Shown here piece after piece: positions 35,287 to 45,203 of a stretch of DNA of 64,000 bases (position 1 is the stretch's first letter; every line of letters begins with the position of its first letter). The notes under the pieces were generated by a model. It had not been told where the DNA came from and did no database searches. It saw only the letters and a list, made by a program, of their open reading frames with translations. The DNA comes from Pseudomonadota bacterium. GTDB taxonomy: Bacteria > Pseudomonadota > Alphaproteobacteria > Sphingomonadales > Sphingomonadaceae. The position numbers and the translations under genes are program-made. The stretch covers positions 62,001 through 126,000 of the forward strand of contig JAFAFE010000004.1 in the NCBI GenBank assembly GCA_023423655.1, given 5' to 3'.

Positions 35287-38060
35287 CAGAATTGGGTTCC
35301 TACGTTAAAGGTGAACAATTTCGTATCGTCGCCGGGTTCCTTGACGAGCGCACGGGCAATATCAATGCGGAACGGACCAAAGGGCGAGTTCCAGTTAACA
35401 CCTACACCAACCGATACACGCGGTTTGGCGCTGCTGCCATAAAAACGTTCTTCAAAGGGGTTCAAAGGCACAAAGCCATTGGCCGCATCACAGCCGACAA
35501 CCGTGGTGTCGGGTTGGCCGTTCTGGCCCGGAATGGTGATGTTGCCCATGAACTGGACCGCGCTGGTGCTGGCATTACGGCACAGACTCTTGACCTTGCC
35601 ATCACCCAAACCATTGCCATGCTTGCCGACTTCATTGTCGGTGAAATAATCGAGCGTGGTGAGGACCGGACGCTTGACGCTCCACACCGAACCGACATCG
35701 ACAAAGACCGACGGACGCAGGCCCATCGACTTGCCGCTCGATCCTAACGGGATTTCAAGCTCGGCGCGGCCCATATAGAAAGCGCGGCCACCCAGCGCAT
35801 CGTCCACCGCACCCTTGCGGTTGAGATTATATACCGGGTTGAGCGGATCGGTAATGTCGATCGCCGCATCCGGGCTGGCCGCCGCATAATATTTCAGCAC
35901 GCGCGGACCGATGCCGCGAATGTCAAAGCCGCGCATTTGCGGTTCGCCAAGGAAGAAGCGGTCGTTCAGACGAATTTCGTCAATCCCCTGCCCGCGGCTC
36001 TTTTCGAACGGGTGGATATAACCGCCTTGCGCCTGCACCGAGAAAATGAAGCCCTTGCCCAAATTCCAATATTTGTCGGCATTAAGCGAGGTGCGCAAAT
36101 ATCTGACGTCCCCGCCAAGGCCGGCAAAATCCTGGCTCAGCGCGATGCTGTGGCCGCGCGTCGGGCGCAGGCTGTTGTCGCGGCGGTCATAGGCAATGGT
36201 ATAACCCAGAAGCGAGGTGGTGCGCTTGCCGATTGCATCGCAAAGATAACGGCCCGCAACATAAGGGTCGCACTTGCCGCCAAAATAATAAATATCCTTG
36301 TCGAGGCTGACCTTGTCCAGATTGAAGGTATAGCGCCCCTGCATCGTCATATATTCGGTGAGCGGCACACCGATCCGAATGGACGCACCCGTGGTCGATT
36401 GCTCGAACGTGGTCTTGCGCTCGTTTGAATTGATGAAGTTGAACGAGTTGAGGTCGCGGCGGTAAATGCTGCCGCTCAATGCAATATTGCGGTCGAAGAG
36501 ATAGGGTTCGGTAAAGCTCAGTTCCGCCGATTTGGAATAGCTCGACCAGTTGACCGAAGCACCAAGCTGTTGCCCCTTGCCGCGGAAGTTACGCTGACGG
36601 ATCGAACCGTTCAGGATGAAGCTTTCAAGGCTGGAGAAACCGGCCGAAAGCTGCAACTCACCGGTCGATTTTTCTTCGACATTGGCTTCCAATATGATGC
36701 GGTCCGGCGCGCTGCCGGGCTTTTGTTCGATTTTCAGATTTTCCTGAAAATAGCCGAGCGAGTTGATGCGGTTTTCCGAACGCTTGACGGCATAGGTGTT
36801 GAACGCATCGCCTTCATTCAAACGGAATTCGCGACGGACGACCTTGTCCTGCGTCAGCGTATTGCCGTTCACATCAATGCGTTCGACATAGACGCGCGGC
36901 GATTCCCCGACCTTGAACAAGATGCCCATGGTCTTGGCATCTTTATCGCGCGTGAAATCGGGGTTGATGTCGGCAAAGGCATAGCCGAACATACCGGCGG
37001 TTTCGGTAAGGCGGTCGACCGTATCTTCGACCAGCTTGGCATTATACCAATCGCCCTGCTTCATCGGCAGCGTGGCTTGCAGCATTTCCGGACGGAAATC
37101 GCGCAATTCGCTTTCGACCTTCACATCGCCGAATTTATAGCGTTCGCCTTCTTCGACCACATAGGTGATGATAAAGTCCTGCTTGTCGCTGGTAAGCTCG
37201 GCCACCGCCGACACAACGCGGAAATCGGCATAGCCTTCAGTCAGATAAAATTGACGCAGCTTTTGCTGGTCATAGGCCATACGGTCGGGGTCATAGCTGG
37301 TATTGCCGCTCAGCATGGTGGTGAGACCAGCCTGTTTGGTCGCCATTTCGCCGCGCAATTCGCCATCGGAAAATTGCGTATTTCCGATAATATTGATCTG
37401 GCGGACCTTGGATTTCGGCCCTTCATTGATTTCGAACACGATGTCGACGCGGTTCTGGTCAAGCTGGACCATCTTCGGTTCGACGCTCGCGGCATAGCGG
37501 CCTTGGCGCTTGTAAAGTTCAAGGATGCGCGCAACATCGGCGCGGACCTTGGAGCGCGTATAAATCTGGCGCGCCTGCATCTTGATTTCAGGGCGGATTT
37601 TATCTTCTTTGAGGCGCTTATTGCCTTCAAGGATGACGCGGTTGATGACCGGATTTTCCTTGACCTGAATGACCAAAGCGCCCTGATTGTCGGTAATCTG
37701 CGCATCGGCAAACAATTCGGTCGCGTAAAGATCCTTGAGCGCCTCGTCCAACGACGCGCGCGTATAAGGCTGGCCGGGGCGCAGGCGAATATAAGATAAG
37801 ACGGTATCGGGTTCGAGGCGCTGGTTGCCGACCACGACCACCGAGCGGATCGTGCCGACCTGCTGCGTCGTCACCAGCGAAGGGACGGTTTGGGCAGCGG
37901 GGTCTTGCGCAGCCGGTGCAGGCGCTGGCGCAGGCGCGGTTTGGGCCGCAGCGGGCACCGCCATCGAGACGAGGATTGTTCCCGTCAGCAGCACGGCCAT
38001 AAAACGGCGCGAGGTATGAAACTGGCCACCGCTCTGGTTGTTTTTCGCTGTCACGCGCAT
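35286..38060 (-). CDS. bamA: Outer-membrane assembly factor BamA
   Basis: 924 residues. Signal peptide ending near AAAQ, an Ala/Pro-rich linker, then five POTRA repeats from about residue 68 (IRSVVVVGNQRLEPDTV, INRVILEGNKRLKEDKI, VRQINIIGNTQFSDGEL, VYVERIDVNGNTLTQDKV) and a 16-strand barrel from about 480, including the conserved FFLGEPQMRGFDIRGIGPR loop. It ends NVGTQF with the C-terminal Phe. It inserts outer-membrane proteins. It lies 85 bases downstream of rseP and is coupled to ompH. Confidence 0.97.
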   Translation of the reverse strand: MRVTAKNNQSGGQFHTSRRFMAVLLTGTILVSMAVPAAAQTAPAPAPAPAAQDPAAQTVPSLVTTQQVGTIRSVVVVGNQRLEPDTVLSYIRLRPGQPYTRASLDEALKDLYATELFADAQITDNQGALVIQVKENPVINRVILEGNKRLKEDKIRPEIKMQARQIYTRSKVRADVARILELYKRQGRYAASVEPKMVQLDQNRVDIVFEINEGPKSKVRQINIIGNTQFSDGELRGEMATKQAGLTTMLSGNTSYDPDRMAYDQQKLRQFYLTEGYADFRVVSAVAELTSDKQDFIITYVVEEGERYKFGDVKVESELRDFRPEMLQATLPMKQGDWYNAKLVEDTVDRLTETAGMFGYAFADINPDFTRDKDAKTMGILFKVGESPRVYVERIDVNGNTLTQDKVVRREFRLNEGDAFNTYAVKRSENRINSLGYFQENLKIEQKPGSAPDRIILEANVEEKSTGELQLSAGFSSLESFILNGSIRQRNFRGKGQQLGASVNWSSYSKSAELSFTEPYLFDRNIALSGSIYRRDLNSFNFINSNERKTTFEQSTTGASIRIGVPLTEYMTMQGRYTFNLDKVSLDKDIYYFGGKCDPYVAGRYLCDAIGKRTTSLLGYTIAYDRRDNSLRPTRGHSIALSQDFAGLGGDVRYLRTSLNADKYWNLGKGFIFSVQAQGGYIHPFEKSRGQGIDEIRLNDRFFLGEPQMRGFDIRGIGPRVLKYYAAASPDAAIDITDPLNPVYNLNRKGAVDDALGGRAFYMGRAELEIPLGSSGKSMGLRPSVFVDVGSVWSVKRPVLTTLDYFTDNEVGKHGNGLGDGKVKSLCRNASTSAVQFMGNITIPGQNGQPDTTVVGCDAANGFVPLNPFEERFYGSSAKPRVSVGVGVNWNSPFGPFRIDIARALVKEPGDDTKLFTFNVGTQF

Positions 38061-38145
38061 CTATCCTCTATCTCTAATCACTTTGTGCAAGCCGCTGGCA
38101 AGTTCCATCGGTAACCAATCGGCTGCTCTCCCTGCCCCAAGCTGG

Positions 38146-39279
38146 CTATCCAATCAAGCCAACGATGCGTTTCCATACGCCAAAACTTTCAAGGTCGTTA
38201 AATGTCACGACCAGAAACAATGTTGCGACCGCCGCGAATCCGAACCGGAAGGCCCATTCCTGAACCTTCGGATTGGCCGGTTTGCGGCGAACGGCCTCTA
38301 TCGCATAAAATAGCAAATGCCCACCGTCCAGCATCGGCAGTGGCAGCAAATTGATGAACCCAAGATTGATGGAGATAAGCGCGATCAGGAAAATGAAGGC
38401 CTCGACGCCAATCGCCGCGCTCTCGCCCGACTGCTTGGCAATCTTGAGCGGGCCGCCCAAATCCTTGATTGTGCGCTTGCCGGTAATAATCTGTTTCAAG
38501 CCCTCGACCATCGTGTCGAGGATCACGACCGTTTGCCGCCACGCATAGCCCGGGGCTTCCAGCAATGACACATCGGCCCATTGCGGCTTGCCGGGCGAAA
38601 CACCGATAAAGCCGCGGCGGAATTCATTACCGAAACGGTCTTTTTCGACCAGCTCGCGCGTGGTTACTATGAGTTCGCGTGATGCGCCATCGCGTTCAAT
38701 CACAAATTTTACAGGCTCGCGCACCTGTAGCGCGACGCTGCTCACAATATCCTGGAATACGCTGATGCGGTCGCCATTGGCGCTGACGATACGGTCGCCT
38801 GCCTTAAGGCCCGCTTGTTCGGCGGCGGAGCCTTCCACTACCTGCCCCACCACCGGCGGCGTGACAGACTGGCCGTACACAAGACCGAAGCCCATCAGGA
38901 TAAGAAACGCAAAAATGAAATTGATCGCAGGGCCTGCAAATACAATCGCCGCGCGTTTCCAGATCCGTTGATATTGGAACATATGCGCGCGCGCTTCGGC
39001 TGACACATCGGGCGCAGGCTCGCCCGGCTGGCTCACCGGGTTCATATCGCCCGCAAATTGCACATAGCCGCCCAAAGGCAACCAGCCGAATTTCCAGCGC
39101 GTGCCATGCTTGTCGGTAAAACCGGCCACCTCGCGGCCAAAGCCGATCGAGAAAATATCCGATTTCACCCCGCACCAGCGCGCGACGATATAATGGCCGA
39201 ATTCATGCACGAACACCAACGGGCCAAGCACGAGGAGGAACGCGCCGATGGTCCATAAAATGCCGGGATTTTCGATCAC
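38146..39279 (-). CDS. rseP: RseP-family site-2 membrane metalloprotease
   Basis: 377 residues. Zinc site HEFGH at residues 25-29 in the first helix, one PDZ domain at about 120-200 (AAEQAGLKAGDRIVSANG) and the second catalytic motif LPMLDGGHLLFY near the C-terminus. It cleaves transmembrane segments such as anti-sigma factors. It starts with GTG and overlaps dxr by four bases (GTGA). Confidence 0.96.
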   Translation of the reverse strand: MIENPGILWTIGAFLLVLGPLVFVHEFGHYIVARWCGVKSDIFSIGFGREVAGFTDKHGTRWKFGWLPLGGYVQFAGDMNPVSQPGEPAPDVSAEARAHMFQYQRIWKRAAIVFAGPAINFIFAFLILMGFGLVYGQSVTPPVVGQVVEGSAAEQAGLKAGDRIVSANGDRISVFQDIVSSVALQVREPVKFVIERDGASRELIVTTRELVEKDRFGNEFRRGFIGVSPGKPQWADVSLLEAPGYAWRQTVVILDTMVEGLKQIITGKRTIKDLGGPLKIAKQSGESAAIGVEAFIFLIALISINLGFINLLPLPMLDGGHLLFYAIEAVRRKPANPKVQEWAFRFGFAAVATLFLVVTFNDLESFGVWKRIVGLIG

Positions 39280-40442
39280 GCTGCTTTGCGCTCCACCATT
39301 TGGGCTGCGATCCGGCGGGCTTCTTCGTCGGCCGCATAAATATCCGCCAATAATGTTGGCGTGTGCGGCCTATAGCTGTCCAATACCGCCTCGACAATGG
39401 CCGCTATATCAAGAAAACCGATGCGCTTTTGTAAAAAAGCGGCAACGGCGATTTCATTGGCGGCGTTAAGCTGGGCGGGACGCGCCCCGCCCTCCTCTAT
39501 CGCCTGCCGCGTCAGGCGCAGCGCGGGGAAGCGCACGGGATCGGGCGCTTCAAAATAGAGGCGGCCTATCGTCGCCAGATCGAGCGGCGCGCATGGCGTT
39601 TCCATCCGCACCGGCCAAGCGAGCGTCGAGGCAATCGGGATACGCATATCGGGCGATCCAAGCTGCGCCAAGGTCGAGCGGTCGCGATATTCGACAAGAC
39701 TGTGGATTACCGATTGCGGGTGGACGATGATTTCAATGGCGTCATGGCCTACGGGGAACAGATGATGGGCTTCAATCAGCTCCAGCCCCTTATTCATCAT
39801 CGTCGCGCTGTCGATCGAGATTTTCGCGCCCATCGACCAGTTAGGGTGCGCAACCGCCTGTTCGGGCGTGACTTTGCGCATATCGTCAAGGCTGTGACAG
39901 CGGAACGGGCCGCCGCTTGCGGTGAGGATGATACGGCGCACATCTTCAATCCGCCCGCCCGACAGGCATTGGAAAATCGCATTATGCTCGCTGTCGACAG
40001 GGAGCAGGATTGCGCCCGATCGCGTGGCGGCGGCCATCATCAATTCGCCCGCACTGACCAGCGATTCCTTATTGGCGAGCGCCACCGTCTTGCCGCATTC
40101 AAGCGCGGCCATAGTCGGCGCGAGGCCCGCACAGCCGACAATGGCGGCCATAGTGAAGTCTGCGCCCATGCGCGCCGCTTCGACCAGCGCCGCCTCTCCG
40201 CTCCCGCGGCCGATATTGGTGCCGGAGAGGGCCGCATCGAGCTCAGCTTCGCGCGCGCTGTCGCCGATGACGGCAATTTCTGCTTCAAATTCTCGCGCTA
40301 ACGCCGCTAGACCCGCCACATCTTGGTGGGCGGTAAGCGCCACCACGCGCCATTGGTCACGGCTACGTCGCACCAGATCAAGCGTGGACTGGCCGATAGA
40401 GCCGGTCGCGCCAAAGATGGAAATGCTGCGTTGCTGGCTCAT
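39276..40442 (-). CDS. dxr: 1-deoxy-D-xylulose 5-phosphate reductoisomerase
   Basis: 388 residues. NADPH-binding SISIFGATGSIGQSTLD at the N-terminus, ALANKESLVSAGELM and the metal-binding LPVDSEHNAIFQCL. Second step of the non-mevalonate isoprenoid pathway, which feeds the adjacent uppS. The start MSQQRSIS at 40442 gives an ATGA overlap with cdsA and is preferred to ATG 40463. Confidence 0.97.
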   Translation of the reverse strand: MSQQRSISIFGATGSIGQSTLDLVRRSRDQWRVVALTAHQDVAGLAALAREFEAEIAVIGDSAREAELDAALSGTNIGRGSGEAALVEAARMGADFTMAAIVGCAGLAPTMAALECGKTVALANKESLVSAGELMMAAATRSGAILLPVDSEHNAIFQCLSGGRIEDVRRIILTASGGPFRCHSLDDMRKVTPEQAVAHPNWSMGAKISIDSATMMNKGLELIEAHHLFPVGHDAIEIIVHPQSVIHSLVEYRDRSTLAQLGSPDMRIPIASTLAWPVRMETPCAPLDLATIGRLYFEAPDPVRFPALRLTRQAIEEGGARPAQLNAANEIAVAAFLQKRIGFLDIAAIVEAVLDSYRPHTPTLLADIYAADEEARRIAAQMVERKAA

Positions 40443-41188
40443 GCCGGGCTGCCGGCGAACCAAAGGATCGCGCCTATCGCAATGGCAACAGGGAGCAGGC
40501 CGTCAAGCCGGTCCAACACCCCGCCATGCCCCGGAATGAGCGCGCTCGAATCCTTGACCCCGGCGCGGCGCTTCATCCAGCTTTCGAAAAAATCGCCCAT
40601 TTGCGCGAGGACCGCCATTGGCGCGCCAAGCTTGAAAAGGCTTGCATCGGACCCGATCCAGCGCCCGATAAGCCAGCTCACCAGTCCTGCGGCAACCATG
40701 CCGCCAATCAGCCCCGCCCAAGTTTTGGACGGCGAGATTGCAGGCGCAATTTTGGGGCCGCCTATCGTGCGGCCCGCAAAATAAGCGCCGATATCGGTCG
40801 CCCACACGGTCGCCATCAGCCACAAGGCGCCTGCAAAGCCCAGCGCCTCGCGCACCAGAAACAGCGACAAAACGCCCAGCGCGACATAAAGGAAGCCGCC
40901 GGTCAGCCAGCCCCCGTGCGCAAAGGAAGTCAGCGGCATTTTGCCGGTAATGCCATGCCATTCCCACAACATCGCCGCCGCTGCCGCCAGTGTAAGCGCG
41001 GCAAACACCCAGCCGCCTGCCCATAATGCAGCCACCGCGACCGCGATCATCACCACGCCCGACACAGCGCGCACGCCAAGGTCGCTGTTGCGCTTCAAAG
41101 TCACGGTTGTGGAATCGGTCGGCGTGGAATCAGCAAGCGGCACGCCGCCTTCGCTGCTGTCACCCGTTTTCATTTCGTCAGGGGTCAT
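40439..41188 (-). CDS. cdsA: Phosphatidate cytidylyltransferase
   Basis: 249 residues with about six to eight membrane helices after a polar N-terminal stretch. The family signature SPSKTWAGLIGGMVA and the C-terminal KDSSALIPGHGGVLDRLDGLL are present. It makes CDP-diacylglycerol, the precursor used by PssA at 49546. Coupled to both uppS and dxr by ATGA overlaps. Confidence 0.96.
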   Translation of the reverse strand: MTPDEMKTGDSSEGGVPLADSTPTDSTTVTLKRNSDLGVRAVSGVVMIAVAVAALWAGGWVFAALTLAAAAAMLWEWHGITGKMPLTSFAHGGWLTGGFLYVALGVLSLFLVREALGFAGALWLMATVWATDIGAYFAGRTIGGPKIAPAISPSKTWAGLIGGMVAAGLVSWLIGRWIGSDASLFKLGAPMAVLAQMGDFFESWMKRRAGVKDSSALIPGHGGVLDRLDGLLPVAIAIGAILWFAGSPA

Positions 41189-41895
41189 AGACCGCCATAT
41201 CTCCGGTTACGGTGGGCAAATTCTTCAAGCGCCTTTTCCAGATGTTTAGGCGTGAAATCCGGCCATAATATGTCTGTAAAATAAAGCTCTGCATAGGCGG
41301 CCTGCCACAAAAGAAAGTTGGACAGCCTTTGTTCGCCCGATGTGCGGATGATAAGATCAAGCGGCGGCATCCCGGCGGTATAGAGATGCGCCTCGATGGC
41401 ACCGGCGCTAATGTCACCCGCAGCAGCGGCGGCTTGCGCGGCCCGCACTAGTTCATCTTGTGCGCCATAGTTGAGCGCAACTGCGAGCGTCGAGCCACTA
41501 TTGTCCGCGGTGCGCGCAACCGCTTCGTCGAGCAGCTTCACCAGTTCTGGCGCGAGCGCCTGATAATGGCCGATAATTTTGAGCCGCACATTATTGGCGT
41601 CAAATTCGTCAATATCGGCCTGAATGAAATGTTTAAGGAGACCCATAAGGTCGCTCACTTCATCCGCCGGACGCTTCCAGTTTTCCGACGAAAAAGCATA
41701 GAGGGTGAGCGCCTCCAGCCCCATTTCGCGCGCTGCCCGCGCGATCTTGCGGACCGTTTCGACCCCCGCCTTATGCCCGGCAAAACGCGGCAACAGGCGC
41801 TTTTTCGCCCAGCGGCCATTGCCATCCATGATGATGGCGACATGGCGGGCAAGCGGGGGGATGTCGGGCGGCGTCACAAAAACGGATTTCGGCAA
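41185..41895 (-). CDS. uppS: Undecaprenyl pyrophosphate synthase (cis-prenyltransferase)
   Basis: 236 residues. Catalytic Asp24 in IIMDGNGRWAKKR, then TLYAFSSENWKRP, NYGAQDELV and DLIIRTSGEQRLSNFLLWQ. It supplies the C55 carrier lipid for peptidoglycan. The frame starts with TTG at 41895, preceded by GGGGG four bases away; a GTG at 41877 is possible but has no ribosome site. It follows frr by 12 bases. Confidence 0.96.
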   Translation of the reverse strand: MPKSVFVTPPDIPPLARHVAIIMDGNGRWAKKRLLPRFAGHKAGVETVRKIARAAREMGLEALTLYAFSSENWKRPADEVSDLMGLLKHFIQADIDEFDANNVRLKIIGHYQALAPELVKLLDEAVARTADNSGSTLAVALNYGAQDELVRAAQAAAAAGDISAGAIEAHLYTAGMPPLDLIIRTSGEQRLSNFLLWQAAYAELYFTDILWPDFTPKHLEKALEEFAHRNRRYGGL

Positions 41896-41907
41896 AAGAC
41901 CCCCGGC

Positions 41908-42465
41908 TTATTGGCCGAGAATTTCCTTTTCCTTGGTGCTTGCGGCGGCATCGGCATCTTCAATCGCCTTGTCCGTGAGCTTTTGCACCTCGGTTTCCAG
42001 ACGTTTTTTATCGTCTTCGGAAATCTCTTTCTTATTTTCGTCGGTCTTGATGGCGTCCATCGCATCGCGGCGCACGTTACGGATCGCAACCCGCGCTTTT
42101 TCCGCATATTGGCCCGCAACCTTGGAAAGCTCCTTGCGGCGCTCTTCGGTCATGTCGGGGATCGGCAAGCGGATGGTCTGGCCGTCGGTGATGGGGTTCA
42201 AGCCCAGCCCTGCCGAACGGATCGCTTTTTCGACCGGCGTGAGGTTCGATTTATCCCATACCTGCACCGACAACATACGCGGTTCGGGCGCGGACACGGT
42301 CGCAACCTGATTGAGCGGCATATTCGCGCCATAGACTTCGACCTGGATCGGATCGAGTAGCGACACGTTGGCACGACCTGTGCGCAAGCCGCCCAGATCA
42401 TGCTTCAACGATTCAACAGCGCCCGTCATGCGGCGTTCTACGTCCGCTTTGTCATATTTCGGCAT
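41908..42465 (-). CDS. frr: Ribosome recycling factor
   Basis: 185 residues, the standard size. GLRTGRANVSLLDPIQVEVYG (read in part), PITDGQTIRLPIPDMTEERRKEL, then the long helical domain ending in KEKEILGQ. ATG 42465 has AGGAGG nine bases upstream and is preferred to a frame opening at 42510. It lies four bases after pyrH. Confidence 0.98.
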   Translation of the reverse strand: MPKYDKADVERRMTGAVESLKHDLGGLRTGRANVSLLDPIQVEVYGANMPLNQVATVSAPEPRMLSVQVWDKSNLTPVEKAIRSAGLGLNPITDGQTIRLPIPDMTEERRKELSKVAGQYAEKARVAIRNVRRDAMDAIKTDENKKEISEDDKKRLETEVQKLTDKAIEDADAAASTKEKEILGQ

Positions 42466-42469
42466 GGGA

Positions 42470-43195
42470 TTAATCCTCCTGATTGCTGACGACCGTGGCA
42501 TCGCCCTCACCGCTCAAAACCCGCGCAAGATTGCCGGGTTCGCGGATGTTGAACACCACGATCGGGATATTATTGTCTCGGCACAAGGCGACCGCGCTCG
42601 CGTCCATGACCTTGAGGTCATCGGCCAACACCTTGTTAAAGCTCACATGGTCATAGCGTTTGGCGTCCGCGACCTTTTTGGGGTCGGCATTATAAACGCC
42701 GTCCACGCTCGTCCCTTTGAACAGCGCGTCGCACTTCATTTCGGCAGCGCGCAAGGCAGCGCCGCTATCGGTGGTGAAATAGGGTGCGCCAACGCCTGCG
42801 GCGAAAATCACCACCCGCCCTTTTTCAAGATGGCGTTCGGCGCGGCGGCGGATGACGGGTTCGCACACCTGATCCATCTGGATAGCCGATTGTACGCGGG
42901 TCGGAACGCCAAGTTGCTCCAGCGCATTTTGCATCGCGAGCGCGTTCATGACGGTGGCGAGCATCCCCATATAGTCGGCCTGCGCACGGTCCATGCCCTT
43001 GGCAGCACCCGCCATACCGCGGAAAATATTGCCGCCGCCGATGACAAGGCAGAGTTCAAAGCCGCTATCCTTGGCCGCTTTCACCTCGGCCGCCATGCTC
43101 GCCACGGTTTCGGGGTCAATCCCGAACGGGGTCGCGCCCATCAACGCTTCGCCGCTGAGCTTGAGCAAAATCCGGCGACAGGTGGGGCGGGTCAT
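42470..43195 (-). CDS. pyrH: Uridylate kinase
   Basis: 241 residues of the amino-acid kinase fold: RILLKLSGEALMG, VIGGGNIFRG, FAAGVGAPYFTTDSGAALRA and DGVYNADPKK. It makes UDP from UMP. Part of rpsB-tsf-pyrH-frr. Confidence 0.98.
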   Translation of the reverse strand: MTRPTCRRILLKLSGEALMGATPFGIDPETVASMAAEVKAAKDSGFELCLVIGGGNIFRGMAGAAKGMDRAQADYMGMLATVMNALAMQNALEQLGVPTRVQSAIQMDQVCEPVIRRRAERHLEKGRVVIFAAGVGAPYFTTDSGAALRAAEMKCDALFKGTSVDGVYNADPKKVADAKRYDHVSFNKVLADDLKVMDASAVALCRDNNIPIVVFNIREPGNLARVLSGEGDATVVSNQED

Positions 43196-43268
43196 GGAAG
43201 GGGCGTTCCTCTTATATTTTCGCTAGGGTTTCTAGCATATTCCGGGGCGTCGGGGAGCGCCCGATGCA

Positions 43269-43304
43269 ACTATGGCGCGGACCATAGGGGAGCCGCGCCA
43301 TAGT
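43269..43304. repeat. 12-bp perfect inverted repeat between tsf and pyrH
   Basis: ACTATGGCGCGG (43269-43280) pairs with CCGCGCCATAGT (43293-43304) across a 12-base loop. No T-run follows on the minus strand, so it may attenuate or stabilise the mRNA rather than terminate it. Confidence 0.6.
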
Positions 43305-43352
43305 CTCAATTGAAAATAGTCCCCACTCATGTGGAGATTATGTGCAGATGGC

Positions 43353-44282
43353 TTATGCGCCGCCGACAGCCGCCGCAACTTCTGCGGCAAAGTCGGTTTC
43401 CTTCTTTTCAATGCCTTCGCCTAGCTGGAAGCGCGCATAGTCGGTGAGCGTGATGGTGGCACCCGCTTCACGACCGGCAGCGGCCACAACTTCGGCGACC
43501 GGCGTTTTGCCGTCCATCACGAAAAGCTGCGACAGAAGCGCATTTTCCTTGCGATATTTGGCAATCGCACCGTCAACCATCTTGGCGACAACATCGGCAG
43601 GTTTGCCGCTTTCGGCAGCCTTTTCTTCGGCAATCGCACGTTCGCGGGCAATCGTGTTGGCATCAAGGCCTTCGCCGTTCAGTGCGAGCGGGAAAGCGGC
43701 GGCAATGTGCATCGCAATCTGCTTGCCGAGCGGTTCGAGAACATCGGCACCCGCCGAGCTTTCGAGCGCAACCAGCACGCCGATCTTGCCAAGGCCGGTA
43801 GCCGCTGCATTGTGCACATAGCTCACAACCGCGCCTTCCTTGACGTTGAGCAGCTTCACGCGGCGGACATTCTGGTTTTCACCGATGGTCGCAACATTGT
43901 TGGTGAGCGCATCCTGCACCGTGCCGCCAGCGGGGTAAGTCGCCGCAAGCAAAGCGTCGGCGCTGTCCGCACCGGTTTCAAGGGCAACTTGCGTTACGTT
44001 ACGCACGAAATCCTGGAACTGTTCATTTTTGGCGACGAAGTCGGTTTCCGAATTGACTTCGACAACCGCACCCTTGGTGCCGGTGGTGGCAACGCCGACC
44101 AGACCTTCAGCCGCCGTACGGCTCGACTTTTTGGCAGCCGCAGCAAGACCTTTCGAGCGCAGCCAGTCCACAGCCGCTTCAAGATCGCCATTGGTTTCGG
44201 CCAATGCGGTCTTGCAGTCCATCATACCGGCGCCCGAACGTTCGCGCAGTTCTTTTACGGTAGCAGCAGTCACTACAGACAT
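43353..44282 (-). CDS. tsf: Elongation factor Ts
   Basis: 309 residues. N-terminal VKELRERSGAGMMDCKTAL is the EF-Ts signature, followed by TDFVAKNEQF. It recharges EF-Tu with GTP. ATG 44282 with AAGGAAG upstream is preferred to ATG 44297. Confidence 0.98.
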   Translation of the reverse strand: MSVVTAATVKELRERSGAGMMDCKTALAETNGDLEAAVDWLRSKGLAAAAKKSSRTAAEGLVGVATTGTKGAVVEVNSETDFVAKNEQFQDFVRNVTQVALETGADSADALLAATYPAGGTVQDALTNNVATIGENQNVRRVKLLNVKEGAVVSYVHNAAATGLGKIGVLVALESSAGADVLEPLGKQIAMHIAAAFPLALNGEGLDANTIARERAIAEEKAAESGKPADVVAKMVDGAIAKYRKENALLSQLFVMDGKTPVAEVVAAAGREAGATITLTDYARFQLGEGIEKKETDFAAEVAAAVGGA

Positions 44283-44414
44283 GGTTACTTCCTTCATTTG
44301 TTTGAATGTGCAAGCGGAGGAGCGCTGCGAGTTTGACCCTCAGCGCCCCCCGTGAATTTATTTGGTTACATATATGTGACGGGGCCGCGTTTTTCCGCTG
44401 CTCCCGTCATTATA

Positions 44415-45203
44415 TCAGGCGTCGGCAGCCGGGGCTTCTTCAGCCACCGCTTCTACGACGACTTCTTCCGCAACCGGATTTTCGGCAGCGCCGATGTCCA
44501 TACCACGGTCAGCCTGACCACGCTGGTTGCCACGGGTCGCAGCAGTCGCAACCGCTTCGCAATAAAGGCGGATAGCGCGGCTGGCGTCGTCATTCGCCGG
44601 AACCGGGAAAGCGATGCCGTCGGGCGACACGTTCGAATCGAGAACCGCAACCACGGGAATACCAAGCACATTGGCTTCCTTGATAGCGAGTTCTTCCTTG
44701 TTGGCGTCGATCACGAACATCACGTCCGGAATACCGCCCATGTCGCGGATACCGCCGAGCGAAAGCTGGAGCTTTTCCAGTTCGCGCGTGCGCTGCAAAA
44801 CTTCCTTCTTGGTGAGACCGGCGGTGTCACCCGAAAGCTGTTCTTCCAGCGTCTTCATGCGCTTGATCGAGTTCGAGATGGTCTTCCAGTTGGTGAGCAT
44901 CCCGCCCAGCCAGCGATGGTTGACGAAATGCTGACCCGAAGCTTGGGCTGCTTCCGCGATCGGGCCTTGCGCCTGACGCTTGGTGCCGACGAACAGCACT
45001 TTGCCGCCCGATGCGGCGACCTGCGATACGAAATCAAGGGCGCGCGCGAACAGCGGAACGGTCTGCGACAAGTCAAGAATGTGGATGCCGTTGCGGTCGC
45101 CGAAAATATAGGGCTTCATCCGCGGGTTCCAGCGATGGGTCTGGTGGCCGAAATGTGCGCCAGCCTCAATCAATTGCTGCATCGTGACGACAGGTGCCGC
45201 CAT
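44415..45203 (-). CDS. rpsB: 30S ribosomal protein S2
   Basis: 262 residues. MQQLIEAGAHFGHQTHRWNP, NGIHILDLSQT, KVLFVGTKRQA, VNHRWLGGMLTNWKT and the C-terminal S2 signature PVVAVLDSNVSPDGI. An acidic Ala/Glu/Val tail follows. ATG 45203 has AAGGAG upstream; the frame to 45275 is not supported. Confidence 0.98.
   Translation of the reverse strand: MAAPVVTMQQLIEAGAHFGHQTHRWNPRMKPYIFGDRNGIHILDLSQTVPLFARALDFVSQVAASGGKVLFVGTKRQAQGPIAEAAQASGQHFVNHRWLGGMLTNWKTISNSIKRMKTLEEQLSGDTAGLTKKEVLQRTRELEKLQLSLGGIRDMGGIPDVMFVIDANKEELAIKEANVLGIPVVAVLDSNVSPDGIAFPVPANDDASRAIRLYCEAVATAATRGNQRGQADRGMDIGAAENPVAEEVVVEAVAEEAPAADA

Noticed and set aside
36570..37799. 409-codon plus-strand open frame opposite bamA
   Set aside because: Antisense shadow of the POTRA region of bamA, with no ribosome site.
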